A stretch of 26,792 nucleotides of DNA from CBDTTW01 sp965363675 (GCA_965363675.1 CBDTTW010000018.1:1-26792), one strand, 5' to 3'. Shown: positions 9,150 through 17,991, counted from the first letter of the stretch. Program-made: numbers and translations. The notes: generated by a model from the letters alone, not told the origin.

Positions 9150-10641
9150 GGTCGGCTTCGCTAAGCCCCGCCAGCACGCCGTCCTTGATCTGCATCAGGT
9201 AAGCGAAGGCGGCGGCGTGGTCGTTCGGGATCTCGCCCTCCAGGATGGCCTCGCGCACGGCTTCCTTGAGCCGCCCCACGGCCGGCCCCGGCCCGAGCCC
9301 GAGCGTCTCCATGATTTCCAGGCCGTCCACGGGCGGCTGGAAATGGCGCAGGCGGTCTTTCTCCTCCACCTCGCGCATCTTGGCTTCGACCCGGTCGAAG
9401 GCCGCCAGGTAGCGGCGCACGCGCGCAGGATTCTTCGAGGTGATGTCGGCCCGCACGAGCAGCATCAGATCGTCGATGCGGTCCCCCGCCTCGAAGAGCA
9501 GGCGGCGCACCGCCGAGTCGGTCACCTCGTCGTCCACGAGCGCGACGGGGCGATGGTGCAACCGCACCAGCTCGCGCGCGTGCTCCATGCGCTCGTCGGT
9601 GGGCAGGCGCAGCTTCCGGAACAGGCGCGGAAGCTGCTGCGCCCCCCGGTCCTCGTGCCCGTGGAACGTCCAGCCGCTGCCCTTCACGAAGCGCTTGGTC
9701 TGCGGCTTGGCGATGTCGTGGAACAGGGCCGCCCACCGAAGCCAGCGGCTCGCCTCGCCGTCGGGGGCGGCGGCGGCTACGTTGTCCACGACTTGCAGCG
9801 TGTGCAGGAAATTGTCCTTGTGCCGGTGTCCGCGCACCTCCTCGACGCCTTTGAGCGCGGCCAGCTCGGGCAGGAGGTGCGCCAGCAGGCCGCCTTCCTC
9901 CAGCAGCAGAAAGCCCACCGAGGGCGCCGGAGCGCCGATGATCTTCTGCAACTCGTCGGTGATGCGCTCCTGGCTGAGGATCTGCACGCGCGCCGCGCAC
10001 GTCCGGAGCGCGGCGGCCGTGGCCGGGTCGAGCGCAAAGCCGAGCTGCGCGGCGAAGCGCGCCGCGCGGATCATGCGCAGCGGGTCGTCCTCGAAGGTCT
10101 GCTCGGGCGGCAGCGGCGTCCGGAGGGTGCGGCGCTCCAGGTCGGCGACGCCCCCGAACGGATCGACGAGTTCGCCGAAGCGCCCGGCGTCCAGGCGCAG
10201 GCCGAGCGCGTTGATCGTAAAGTCGCGCCGCAGTTGGTCTTCCTCCAGCGTAGCCTCCTCGACGAGGGGCTTGCGCGAGTCGCTGCGGTAACTCTCGCGG
10301 CGCGCCGCCACGAATTCGAGCGTCAGCCCCGCCTCGCCGGGCAGGCGCACGGCCGCCGTGCCGAAGTTGGGGTATACGTGCGCCGTGCGCACGCCCGCCG
10401 CGCGCGCCACGGCCTGCGCCAGCGCGATGCCGCTGCCGGCGCCGACCGTCACGAAGTCGATGTCGGTGAAGGGCCGCCCCAGCAGCAAATCGCGCACGGC
10501 TCCGCCGACGGCGTACGCCTCGATGCCTTCGGCGGCGGCCACGGCGCCGACCTGCCGCAGCGCAGCCCCGGCGGCGCGCCCTTCGGTGAGATGCTCCAGC
10601 GTCGTTGTCATGCGGCCCTGTACCCTGCGTCGGGGCTGCAT
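9106..10641 (-). CDS. CCA-adding enzyme / tRNA nucleotidyltransferase with HD domain
   Basis: A class II poly(A) polymerase/CCA-adding family protein of 511 residues. It adds CCA to tRNA 3' ends. The nucleotidyltransferase head shows GGAVRDLLLG (46-55), the metal-binding DID (60-62) and LRRDFTINAL (137-146). The neck EDDPLRMIRAARF (184-196) follows. The C-terminal HD region has H280, H308-D309 and LHHRP (361-365). The tRNA-Val gene in this window lacks encoded CCA, which agrees with the role. Start: ATG at 10641 has GGAG 6 nt upstream. ATG at 10611 (MTTTLEHL) is a reasonable alternative, since residues 1-10 are basic and unlikely to be conserved. It begins 39 nt after the DUF5916 gene stop, so both may share a transcript. 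Its 3' end overlaps the convergent kinase-like gene. Confidence 0.95.
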   Translation of the reverse strand: MQPRRRVQGRMTTTLEHLTEGRAAGAALRQVGAVAAAEGIEAYAVGGAVRDLLLGRPFTDIDFVTVGAGSGIALAQAVARAAGVRTAHVYPNFGTAAVRLPGEAGLTLEFVAARRESYRSDSRKPLVEEATLEEDQLRRDFTINALGLRLDAGRFGELVDPFGGVADLERRTLRTPLPPEQTFEDDPLRMIRAARFAAQLGFALDPATAAALRTCAARVQILSQERITDELQKIIGAPAPSVGFLLLEEGGLLAHLLPELAALKGVEEVRGHRHKDNFLHTLQVVDNVAAAAPDGEASRWLRWAALFHDIAKPQTKRFVKGSGWTFHGHEDRGAQQLPRLFRKLRLPTDERMEHARELVRLHHRPVALVDDEVTDSAVRRLLFEAGDRIDDLMLLVRADITSKNPARVRRYLAAFDRVEAKMREVEEKDRLRHFQPPVDGLEIMETLGLGPGPAVGRLKEAVREAILEGEIPNDHAAAFAYLMQIKDGVLAGLSEADLRPRGRRGAPEAAE

Positions 10642-10680
10642 GTTGCACTCCGGACCGCTTTTCTTGGCCGCCGCGCCCGC

Positions 10681-12933
10681 CTACCGTTGCAGCAGGTACT
10701 GCACCTTGAAGAAGAACTGGCGCTCGGACTGCGAGAGCCCGTACGGCGCGTCGAACTGGTTGTAGTGGTGCGTCGAGCCGACGTAGAACACCGTAAACGG
10801 GTTGACCTGGTACGCCGCCAGCGGTTCGAGGTCCAGGCGGTCCGAGAAGCCGTTGTACTGCGCGAACAGGCGCACGCTCAGCTCGCGCGAGAACTGGTAG
10901 CCGAAACGGGTGCGCGCCACGACGCCCTCGTAGAACCGCTCGTCGGTGGCCGGGTCGATGAGCGTGGCGTAGTCGAGCGAAGGGCTGATGGAAAGGCGGG
11001 GCGTCGGCTTGAAGTCGAGGTAGCAGCCGGCGCTGCGCTCGCGGCCGGGGCGCGGGGTCGCCTCGTTGCGCGCGATCTCGTCGCCCAGGGCGACAAAGAA
11101 GCCCGCGCCCAGCTTGCCGGTGGGCTGCGTGTTGACGCTCAGCGCGGCCGTATTCATGCCCCGGAAGTGGACGTTCTTGAACCGTTCGTCGCCGCGCTCG
11201 TAGCGCAGGTGCACGTTCGTCTGGCCCTTCAGTTCGAGGTTGAGTTGCGGCCCCACGAGCGAACGCCGGCGCTCGCCGCCGTACGTGTACTGCTGCCGTA
11301 CGAACAGGCCGGGGCTGACGCGCACGAAGAAGCTGTTTTTGGGAAACACGTTGATGCGCTGGTAGGCGCGCAAAGACGTGTAGTCGTTGCGGGTGACGAA
11401 GCCGGAGGCCGCCCGGAACGTGGGGCTGACCGCCAGGACGTTGACCGAGGAATAGGCATGGCGGGCCTCGCGGTCGAGGCCGGCGTAGAAGGCCGCGCCG
11501 CCGAACTGCTCGCCGTCGAGGGCGGAGGTGCGCTCGCCGAAGCGGAACGAATCGGCGGGGCGGATGAGCGTGGTGTCCGAAGGCTCGGCGCTGCGGCTGG
11601 CGGCGGCCTGGAAGCTCAGGTTGTACTGGCGGGCGAAGTGCAGGCGGCCGTCGAGGCTCACGGCCGAGCCGGCCCCGCCGTCGAGCAGCCGCTGGTCCGT
11701 GGCGAAGCCGCCGACGTAGGAGTTGTCCTTGAAGCTGTAGCGCGCCCGGGCGATGTTCGAGACGCTGCGCCCGGCCTGAAGCGTTTCGCTGCGCTCGCGG
11801 AAGGGCAGCAAGAGCGGCGTGTTCTCGTCTACGGCGGTGAGGTAGATCAGGCTGACGCCGCCGGTTTTGCCGGTGACCTTGGCCGCCGCCGCAGGGTCGT
11901 TGATGGCGCGCGTGTAGACCAGGTCCAGGTCCGAGCGCAGCAAATCGCTGCCTTCCTGAAAGAACGGCCGCCGCTCGGGGTAGTACAGCGCAAACGTCGT
12001 GTTTACGTCGATCTGCGCCGCGTCCGACTCGATCTGGCTGAAGTCAGGGTTCAGGGCGGCCTCGGCCGCAAGGCTGCTCGTGAAGTCGTAGCGGGCATTG
12101 AGCCCGGCCGAGAGGTGCGCAGGCCCGTTGTCGAAGGCGGCTTCGGGCCGGTTGTCGGGGAGGGCGCCGGCTTGGGCGCCCACCAGCGACGGGATCAGTT
12201 GCAGCCTGGAGCCCGGCCGCACATCCGAGATGCCTTCCAGAAAGCCGAACTGGCACTCCAGGCAGGAGTTGTTCTGATCGAACGTCGCCCACGAGTAGAT
12301 GCGCCGCACGTCGCGGGGGTGGTTGCGGATGAAGGTGGCCCGCCAGGCGTGGGCGTCGCCGCGCGGGAAGCGCAGCGAGCTGAACGGCACGGCCATTTCC
12401 ACGTCGTAGCCCTCGGGGGTCAGGCGACCCGCCGAGTAAAACACCATGTCGAAGCCCGCTTCCTCGTTGCCTCCGGCCCGCAGCAGATCCGCCTGCACCC
12501 CGTAGGGATTCACGAACAGCTCGTAGGCTTGCGAGGCGTCGCCGTAGGTGTCGAGCATGAGCCCCACCCAATCGTCGTCGAACATGGCGTCGCGGTTGCT
12601 GCGCGTGGCCCGGATGGCGCCCGGCGCGTCGTAGGCGCGGAAGGCGACGTACAGATGCTCGTCGTCATAGGCGAGCCACACGTCCGTCTCGACCTGAGGG
12701 GGCGCCTGGTTGCCGGGCTGCACCTCGGCGAAGCCGGAAACCCGCACCGCCGTACGCCAGAAGGGCTCGTCGAGCTTGCCGTCTACGGTCACCTTTTCCG
12801 CGATCCGGACCGCCTGCACCGTAGGCTTGATCTGCGGCCTGAAAGCGACCGAGTCCGGCGGGTCGCCTGCCTGGCGCGCGGCAGGGGAAGCCGCGAGCGC
12901 GGCAAACACGACGGCGTAGTAGAAAAGCAGCAT
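10681..12933 (-). CDS. DUF5916 outer-membrane protein with CBM9-like N-terminal domain
   Basis: A 750-residue exported protein. The start was taken at MLLFYYAVVFAALAASPAARQ, which is a signal peptide; a longer frame upstream adds only unlikely residues. A CBM9-like beta-sandwich (about 43-230) is recognisable from VDGKLDEPFW, DVWLAYDDEHLYVAFRAYD, DDDWVGLMLDTYGD and GYDVEMAVPFSSLRF. A DUF5916 region follows, with the marker NPDFSQIESDAAQIDVNTTF and PERRPFFQEGSDL, and alternating polar/hydrophobic strands to the C-terminus fit an outer-membrane barrel. Such proteins are common in Bacteroidota and are of unknown function, possibly in polysaccharide binding or transport. It is flanked by a terminator upstream (from the PIG-L gene) and the CCA-adding gene downstream. 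Confidence 0.88.
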   Translation of the reverse strand: MLLFYYAVVFAALAASPAARQAGDPPDSVAFRPQIKPTVQAVRIAEKVTVDGKLDEPFWRTAVRVSGFAEVQPGNQAPPQVETDVWLAYDDEHLYVAFRAYDAPGAIRATRSNRDAMFDDDWVGLMLDTYGDASQAYELFVNPYGVQADLLRAGGNEEAGFDMVFYSAGRLTPEGYDVEMAVPFSSLRFPRGDAHAWRATFIRNHPRDVRRIYSWATFDQNNSCLECQFGFLEGISDVRPGSRLQLIPSLVGAQAGALPDNRPEAAFDNGPAHLSAGLNARYDFTSSLAAEAALNPDFSQIESDAAQIDVNTTFALYYPERRPFFQEGSDLLRSDLDLVYTRAINDPAAAAKVTGKTGGVSLIYLTAVDENTPLLLPFRERSETLQAGRSVSNIARARYSFKDNSYVGGFATDQRLLDGGAGSAVSLDGRLHFARQYNLSFQAAASRSAEPSDTTLIRPADSFRFGERTSALDGEQFGGAAFYAGLDREARHAYSSVNVLAVSPTFRAASGFVTRNDYTSLRAYQRINVFPKNSFFVRVSPGLFVRQQYTYGGERRRSLVGPQLNLELKGQTNVHLRYERGDERFKNVHFRGMNTAALSVNTQPTGKLGAGFFVALGDEIARNEATPRPGRERSAGCYLDFKPTPRLSISPSLDYATLIDPATDERFYEGVVARTRFGYQFSRELSVRLFAQYNGFSDRLDLEPLAAYQVNPFTVFYVGSTHHYNQFDAPYGLSQSERQFFFKVQYLLQR

Positions 12934-12960
12934 ACGGGCGCGAGATGAGCGGCAAGGGTG

Positions 12961-12995
12961 TAATAAACAACCCGCAGAGGGGCCCCCCGCGGGTT
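12961..12995 (-). terminator. Candidate rho-independent terminator downstream of the PIG-L gene
   Basis: On the minus strand, AACCCGC and GCGGGTT (12989-12995 with 12969-12975) form a 7-bp stem with a 13-nt GC loop, followed by GTTTATTA (12961-12968). It lies about 70 nt after the PIG-L stop and before the DUF5916 start, separating the two transcripts. Confidence 0.5.
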
Positions 12996-13065
12996 TGTGC
13001 ATAAGACGTAAGGCCGCCGCCGAAGGTTACACGCGCCGCCGAAAAAGGCGTGCGCCCTGCCGGGG

Positions 13066-13791
13066 CTAGGCCAGCCCCTCCAGCAGGTCGCTCCGCAGCG
13101 GCGCCGCCGGCTCGCCCCGGAGCGCGAAGCACACCCCCTCGACGACCTGAGCCAGGGGGTCGTGCGCCTCCACGACGGCCTGGTACGTCTCGTAGCACGC
13201 GAGCGCCCGCGCGCCGAGGGCCAGGTCCTCGGCATCGACCGGCGTGATGCAGCCGATGGCGGCCTCGGGAGAGCTTTGCAGATGGTCCGCGCGGGCTTCG
13301 GCCTGCGCCGGGTCGGCGGCGGGGGGCAGCACGAAGTACGCGAGGCGCCGGGGGGCGGCCTCGGGGGCCGCAGCGCGCATCTGCTCAAAGACGCGCGTTA
13401 CCGCGGCGTGCGTGGCGACGTGGTCCGGGTGGCCGCTGATGCCGTGGGCGGGGTACGTCACGAGCACGTCGGGCCGCTGCCGCCGGATGTGCCGCTCGAT
13501 GACGGCCTCCAGGGCGGCCGGGTCCTCGTCGGCCAGCTTGCCGTCGGGCAGCGCGAGCACCGTAAGGTCGCCGAGGCCGAGCACGGCCGCCACGCACGCC
13601 ATTTCGCGGCGGCGCACGGCGCCCATCTCCTCCAGGGTGTAGCCGTGGGCGTGCCGCTGCTGCGTGGCCTCGCCCTCGGTGAGCGTCAGCAGCGCCACGT
13701 GGCGCCCCTGGCGCACCTGCCTTGCCATGGCAGGCCCCGGCCCGAACGACTCGTCGTCGGGGTGTGGAAAGATGTAGAGGATGCGGCCCAT
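13066..13791 (-). CDS. PIG-L/LmbE family deacetylase
   Basis: A 241-residue zinc-dependent N-acetylglucosaminyl-type deacetylase. The zinc and catalytic motifs are FPHPDDES (8-15: H10, D12, D13, E14) and GHPDHVATH (120-128, H124). The opening RILYIFPHPDDESFGPG resembles BshB-type deacetylases of bacillithiol synthesis, a thiol made by many Bacteroidota. LmbE-fold proteins also deacetylate other sugar conjugates, so the substrate is open. The start was placed at MGRILYIF because the 12 residues encoded upstream (MVFPHPSDAGRR) are not typical. Twenty-four nt upstream is a small inverted repeat GAGGAA/TTCCTC (13815-13835). It lies downstream of the BFD-like gene on the same strand (160-nt gap). 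Confidence 0.9.
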   Translation of the reverse strand: MGRILYIFPHPDDESFGPGPAMARQVRQGRHVALLTLTEGEATQQRHAHGYTLEEMGAVRRREMACVAAVLGLGDLTVLALPDGKLADEDPAALEAVIERHIRRQRPDVLVTYPAHGISGHPDHVATHAAVTRVFEQMRAAAPEAAPRRLAYFVLPPAADPAQAEARADHLQSSPEAAIGCITPVDAEDLALGARALACYETYQAVVEAHDPLAQVVEGVCFALRGEPAAPLRSDLLEGLA

Positions 13792-13951
13792 GCGGCGCCC
13801 GGCGTCTGAGGGATGAGGAAAAACCACCCTTCCTCAACGTCGGCCGGCGGCAATGGTTGCCGAGCGCTGCACCCTGCATCCCTTTGCCGAGCAGGGAAAC
13901 CGCAACTTCCTTCGAGGATTGCTCTGGGCCGGCTTCGCGGCGCTCTATGGC

Positions 13952-14176
13952 TTAGGGAGCCTCCTCGGGGGGTTCGTCGCGGTCGGTGAGCACCCTGTGG
14001 AACACCGTCTCGCCGGTGCGCAGCATGCGCCGGGCGTAGGGCAGGCAGAGGCCGCAGCGCAGCCCGAACGGCGCGGCCGCCTGCAATGCGGCCAGGCTGC
14101 GGCAGCCCCCTTCCTCGGCCGTCCGCCGCAGCGCGGCGAACGTCTGGTTGTAGCAAACACACCGGTCGATGCGCAT
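13952..14176 (-). CDS. Small BFD-like [2Fe-2S]-binding protein
   Basis: A 74-residue protein starting MRIDRCVCYN. Four cysteines in the pattern CxC (C6, C8) and CxxC (C41, C44, in RCGLCLPYARRML) match bacterioferritin-associated-ferredoxin (BFD)-like [2Fe-2S] domains, with a helix-turn-helix layout between. C25 is extra. Free-standing BFD-like proteins pass electrons to partners such as bacterioferritin; no such partner is visible here. The acidic tail (DRDEPPEEAP) looks disordered. The frame extends 18 residues upstream, but the motif begins directly at this ATG, so I take it as the start. It is divergent from the SPOR lipoprotein gene (170 nt between). Confidence 0.85.
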   Translation of the reverse strand: MRIDRCVCYNQTFAALRRTAEEGGCRSLAALQAAAPFGLRCGLCLPYARRMLRTGETVFHRVLTDRDEPPEEAP

Positions 14177-14346
14177 GAAGTCGGACTCCGGCGGACGAAA
14201 AGCCTGCGGCGCGCGGAAACGGTACAACAACTTTGCAGCGGGCCTGCGAGCCGCAGGGGGGCTCCGACGTTCCAGAACCGAAGCGCCCGCCCAAAGGTTG
14301 GGCGCGCCCGCCCCGTCCCTTTCCCTGATATTCGCAGAACGCCCGT

Positions 14347-14796
14347 ATGCACGCTACGAGAACGCTCGCCTTATACGTATTCCTGATCGTGGGGGTCCTC
14401 ACGGCCGCCGGTTGCGCCGGCCCGAAGGAGACCACCGAGCGCAGCAAGCCCCCCACGGCCGCGCCGGCCCCTGCGCCGAAGAAGGCCCCCGCCGCGCCGC
14501 GCCGCCGGACGGTGCAGGGCTTCCGGGTGCAGATCCAGCAGACGCCGCAGAAGGCCCAGGCCGATCAGGCGGTCAGCCGGGTCTCGGCGTGGTGGCGCAG
14601 CCTGCCCCCCGCGCAGCGCCCTGCCGGGCTCAACGGCAAAACGGCGCCCGTATACGTGCAGTGGAAGCAGCCGTACTACCGCGTGCGCGTGGGCAACTTC
14701 GCCACGCGGGCGGCGGCCGAGCAGGCGCTGCGCAAGCTTGCGGCGCAGTACCCCACGGCCTTCATCGTGCCTGAGACCGTGACGGTCGTGCAATAG
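14347..14796 (+). CDS. SPOR-domain lipoprotein
   Basis: A 149-residue envelope protein. The N-terminus is a lipoprotein signal (hydrophobic TLALYVFLIVGVLTAAGC, lipidated C23; the -3 position is Ala, slightly weak). A Pro/Ala/Lys-rich linker (about 28-55) leads to a C-terminal SPOR domain (about 57-149), recognisable from GFRVQIQQTPQKAQADQAVSRV and YYRVRVGNFATRAAAEQALRKL. SPOR domains bind denuded glycan strands of peptidoglycan, often at division sites. The next gene on the same strand, 103 nt on, is lytic-transglycosylase-like, supporting a cell-wall context. No Shine-Dalgarno. Confidence 0.92.
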   Translation: MHATRTLALYVFLIVGVLTAAGCAGPKETTERSKPPTAAPAPAPKKAPAAPRRRTVQGFRVQIQQTPQKAQADQAVSRVSAWWRSLPPAQRPAGLNGKTAPVYVQWKQPYYRVRVGNFATRAAAEQALRKLAAQYPTAFIVPETVTVVQ

Positions 14797-14884
14797 CGGC
14801 AGGCCCCGCCGAACGGCCCATACGATCCGCCGCAAACGGCCCGTTTTATGCAGTACCCCGGAGGACGCGTTTTTTCCAGAGCAG

Positions 14885-14890
14885 AGGAGG
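14885..14890 (+). promoter_or_regulatory. Shine-Dalgarno AGGAGG of the transglycosylase-like gene
   Basis: AGGAGG 9 nt before the GTG at 14900. It decides this GTG start, which also gives an intact signal peptide. Confidence 0.75.
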
Positions 14891-14899
14891 CAGAGCAGC

Positions 14900-16597
14900 G
14901 TGAGGAAGCATCCCCCCATTTTTTCCCTTTCTTGGCGGCGCGGCTTGCCTCTGGCGGCGGCGCTCGCGCTGCTCGTCGGGGCCGCCCCGGCGGCGGCGCA
15001 GCGCGCCTTCACGGGCGGCGCTCACGGCCCTGCGGAGCGCGCCGCCGACGGCGCGCTCCGCTTCAAGGGGCACCAGCTCCACCCCGACGCGCTCTACCAG
15101 CCCTACATGGCCGGGCCGCTGCTCGGCAGCGACGCCTCGGCGCACTACCGCGTGCTCAACGCCTTCCGCGATCTGCTCACGGCGTACATCCAGCGCCAGG
15201 GCATCGACGACAACTTCACCATCCGCGTGCTCGACAACCGCAACGGCCGCATTCTCGAAGTGTTCGAGATGGAGGCCGAGCGCGCCGCCTACCGGCGCAC
15301 CGGCCGCGCCGACTGGTCGCGCAACGACGAGGCGCGCCGCACGCACTCGCGCCGCCTCGTCGATAAATACGTGGGGCGCGGCTACCCCCGCGAAGCCGTC
15401 TCGACGCGCTGGGGGCGTAAGGACGAGGTCTGGGAGGCCCGCGCGAGCGAGCAGCGCTACATCGAGTACGAAATGCGCCTGGCCGCGCAGCTCGGCCTGA
15501 GCCTGCTTGCCACCGAGATCGGCACCGTCGAAACGTTCAACCGCGACCGCGTCATCTCGACGGCGGGCGCGCGCACGCGCTACCAGATGATGCCGAGCGT
15601 CATCCGCCGCGCCGGCATCCACAGCTACGCCCTGCGGACGGCCGGCGGCGCGACGGTGCGCGTCAACGAGGAGTGGCACCCGCTGCTGACCATGGAGCCG
15701 GCGTTCCTGACGCTCAAGGGCTACGCCAACGCCGTCGGGCACGAGATCCCCGGCATCTCGGCCTACCATGCCGGCCCCGGCAACCTGTTCAAGATCTACG
15801 AACGCTACCTCGGGCAGCCGCTCAGCGCCCTTCCGGCGGCCCCCACCGTCGCCGACGCCTATGCGTGGGCGCTTACCGACGGCTTCGACACGGTCAAGGC
15901 GGGCACCAGCTTCGGAACGTACTCGCGCGGCTACGTGCCGGCCGTTTACGGCTCGCTCAAGGCGCTGGAGGACATCGCCATCGACCGCTCGCAGACGCTG
16001 CGCGCCGAGCGGGTGCAACTGCGCGCCGGCCGGCAGGTCGCCCTGAGCCGCATCCTGCGTGTGCTGCGCAGCCACGAAGACGCGCTCGACTGGGGCCCGA
16101 TGATCTACGTGGACAACAACTACGACCGGTTCCGGGAGATGAACCCGCACTTCAACCTGCCGGCGGGCAACGGCTTCACGGTCCCCGCTAAGGGCGACGT
16201 GCGCCTGAGCGCCACGGCTTCCGGCAAGGCGGTGCGCTTCTTCCTGCCCTTGGGCGCCGTGCGGGTGCTCGCCGAAAACGACCTCGACATCTTCGACGCC
16301 GGCGCCACGCTCCGCTACGACGACGACACGTACGCCCCGCCCGAGCCCACCGACGCCGACCGCGCCTACGAACGGCTCGTGGAGGACATCGGCCGCTTCG
16401 GCTTCACCCAGGCCAACCGCAGCCGCCTCCGCGCCATCCGCGACGACCTCGACCGGCTCGCCGAGCGCCGCCCCACGCCCTACCGGCGGGCGCAGGCGCG
16501 CATCGCGGCCACGCACGCCCAGCTCTGGGACACGTCGGCCTGGGAGTCGCTCGCCGAGGCGCGCGGCCGCAACGCCTGGAAGGTGAAGGAGCGCTAG
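14900..16597 (+). CDS. Exported lytic-transglycosylase-like protein
   Basis: A 565-residue protein starting with GTG. A signal peptide (basic 1-15, hydrophobic 16-29, AAPAAAQ cleavage region) shows export. The middle resembles a divergent SLT/goose-lysozyme fold: LLATEIGTVETFNRDRVISTAGARTRYQMMP (about 203-232) parallels the E-S...GARGLMQLMP motif, and GISAYHAGPGNLFKIYERYL (285-304) parallels AYNAGPGNV. The catalytic Glu is likely E206 or E211. The C-terminal third (about 400-470) has short beta-like segments and then helical, Arg-rich sequence (480-565). It would cleave glycan strands of peptidoglycan in the periplasm. It follows the SPOR lipoprotein gene. Its last 4 nt overlap the convergent MBL nuclease gene (CTAG shared by both stops). 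Confidence 0.75.
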   Translation: MRKHPPIFSLSWRRGLPLAAALALLVGAAPAAAQRAFTGGAHGPAERAADGALRFKGHQLHPDALYQPYMAGPLLGSDASAHYRVLNAFRDLLTAYIQRQGIDDNFTIRVLDNRNGRILEVFEMEAERAAYRRTGRADWSRNDEARRTHSRRLVDKYVGRGYPREAVSTRWGRKDEVWEARASEQRYIEYEMRLAAQLGLSLLATEIGTVETFNRDRVISTAGARTRYQMMPSVIRRAGIHSYALRTAGGATVRVNEEWHPLLTMEPAFLTLKGYANAVGHEIPGISAYHAGPGNLFKIYERYLGQPLSALPAAPTVADAYAWALTDGFDTVKAGTSFGTYSRGYVPAVYGSLKALEDIAIDRSQTLRAERVQLRAGRQVALSRILRVLRSHEDALDWGPMIYVDNNYDRFREMNPHFNLPAGNGFTVPAKGDVRLSATASGKAVRFFLPLGAVRVLAENDLDIFDAGATLRYDDDTYAPPEPTDADRAYERLVEDIGRFGFTQANRSRLRAIRDDLDRLAERRPTPYRRAQARIAATHAQLWDTSAWESLAEARGRNAWKVKER

Positions 16598-17991
16598 AGC
16601 GTCACGCGTTGGCCGTAGTGCGGGATCTCGACGCCGGTGTAGCCTTCGCGCCCGAGCGCGGCCGCGAATTTCTGCTGGCGCGCCGGCTCGCCGTGCACCA
16701 GAAACACCCGTTGGAGGCGCTGCCGGTCGAGCATGCCGAGGAAATGCAGCAGGCCCGGCTCGTCGGCGTGCGCCGAGTAGCTGTTCATGACGACCACCTC
16801 GGCGCGCAGGTTGAACGGGTCGCCGAAGATGTTGACCACCGGGTGGCGGTCCACGATCTTCTTGCCCAGGGTATGCTCGGCGCAGTACCCGACGATCAGG
16901 ATGGTGTTGTTCGGGTTTTCGATGTTATTGCGCAGGTGGTGCAGGATGCGCCCGGCCTCGCACATGCCCGAGGCCGAGATGATCAGCATCGGCATCTTAC
17001 TCTCGTTGAGCGCCTTCGAGCGCGACGCCTCGCGGATGTACGTCAGGCGGTCGAAGCCGAACGGGTTGTCGTCGCGGAGCAGGTAGCGGCGCAGCTCCTC
17101 GTCGTAGCACTCCTGATGCGCCATGTACACGCTCGTCGCGTTGACGGCCAGGGGGCTGTCCACGAACATCGGGATGGTGGGCAGGCGCCGGTCATTGGCG
17201 AGCTGGTCGAGCGCGTGCACCAGCTCCTGGGTGCGCCCCACGGCGAACGAGGGCACGATGACTTTTCCGCCCCGGTTGGAGGTGCGCGCAATCACCTCGG
17301 CCAGGCGCCCGAGGTTGTCCTCGGCGGGCGGGTGCACCTCGCCGCCGTAGGTCGATTCGGAGATGACGTAGTCGCAGTCCAGCATTTTCTGCGGGTCGCG
17401 GAGAATGGGGCGCCCGGGGTTGCCTACGTCGCCGGTGAAGCCGAGGCGCTTTTCGCGGCCGCCCTCCTGCACCGTCAGGCTGATGCTGGCCGAGCCGAGG
17501 ATGTGGCCGGCGTCCCGAAACTCGGCCGTCGCGCCCTCGACCGGGTGGAACGGCATGTCGTAGGGCAGCGCCACGAAGCGCTCCAGGACGCGCTGGGCGT
17601 CCTCCTGCGAGTAGAGCGGCTCGACCGGCGGCTCGCCGCGCTTCTGGTGGCGCTTGTTGACGAACTCGATGTCCTTCTCCTGGATGTACGCGCTGTCCGG
17701 CAGCAGCAGCCCGCACAGGCTGTGCGTGGCATGCGTGGCGTAGATCGGCCCGCGGAATCCGTCGCGGTAGAGCTTCGGCAGCAGCCCCGAGTGGTCGATG
17801 TGGGCGTGCGAGAGCACCACGGCGTCGATGGAAGCGGCCTCGAACGGCAGGCGGCGGTTCTGGGCGTCGGCCTCGGCGCGGCGGCCCTGCTTCAGGCCGC
17901 AGTCGAGCAGCAGCTTCTTACCGTTTTCGAGTTCGACGAGGTGCGCGGAGCCGGTGACCGTTTGGGCGGCTCCCCAGAAGGTGAGGTTCAT
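16594..17991 (-). CDS. MBL-fold beta-CASP ribonuclease (CPSF73/YSH1-like)
   Basis: A 465-residue cytoplasmic metallo-beta-lactamase/beta-CASP nuclease. Two zinc ions are bound by SHAHIDH (H62, H64, D66, H67), H163 (DAGHILGSA), D188 (GFTGDVG) and H433 (VHGE). The beta-CASP part shows GKVIVPSFAVGRTQE (about 242-256), ISASGMCEAGR (338-348) and SYSAHAD (404-410, H408). A C-terminal RMMBL segment follows. Relatives process or degrade RNA (endo- or 5'-exonuclease), and the family is widespread in bacteria as a 450-470-residue protein. No KH domain is present. It lies downstream of gcvP on the same strand, with a terminator between, and overlaps the transglycosylase-like gene by 4 nt. Confidence 0.93.
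   Translation of the reverse strand: MNLTFWGAAQTVTGSAHLVELENGKKLLLDCGLKQGRRAEADAQNRRLPFEAASIDAVVLSHAHIDHSGLLPKLYRDGFRGPIYATHATHSLCGLLLPDSAYIQEKDIEFVNKRHQKRGEPPVEPLYSQEDAQRVLERFVALPYDMPFHPVEGATAEFRDAGHILGSASISLTVQEGGREKRLGFTGDVGNPGRPILRDPQKMLDCDYVISESTYGGEVHPPAEDNLGRLAEVIARTSNRGGKVIVPSFAVGRTQELVHALDQLANDRRLPTIPMFVDSPLAVNATSVYMAHQECYDEELRRYLLRDDNPFGFDRLTYIREASRSKALNESKMPMLIISASGMCEAGRILHHLRNNIENPNNTILIVGYCAEHTLGKKIVDRHPVVNIFGDPFNLRAEVVVMNSYSAHADEPGLLHFLGMLDRQRLQRVFLVHGEPARQQKFAAALGREGYTGVEIPHYGQRVTL

Noticed and set aside
9217..12948. Plus-strand open frame of 1243 codons
   Set aside because: It runs antisense to the CCA-adding enzyme and DUF5916 genes; long antisense frames are expected in GC-rich DNA, and the product is Arg/Ala/Val-rich without motifs.
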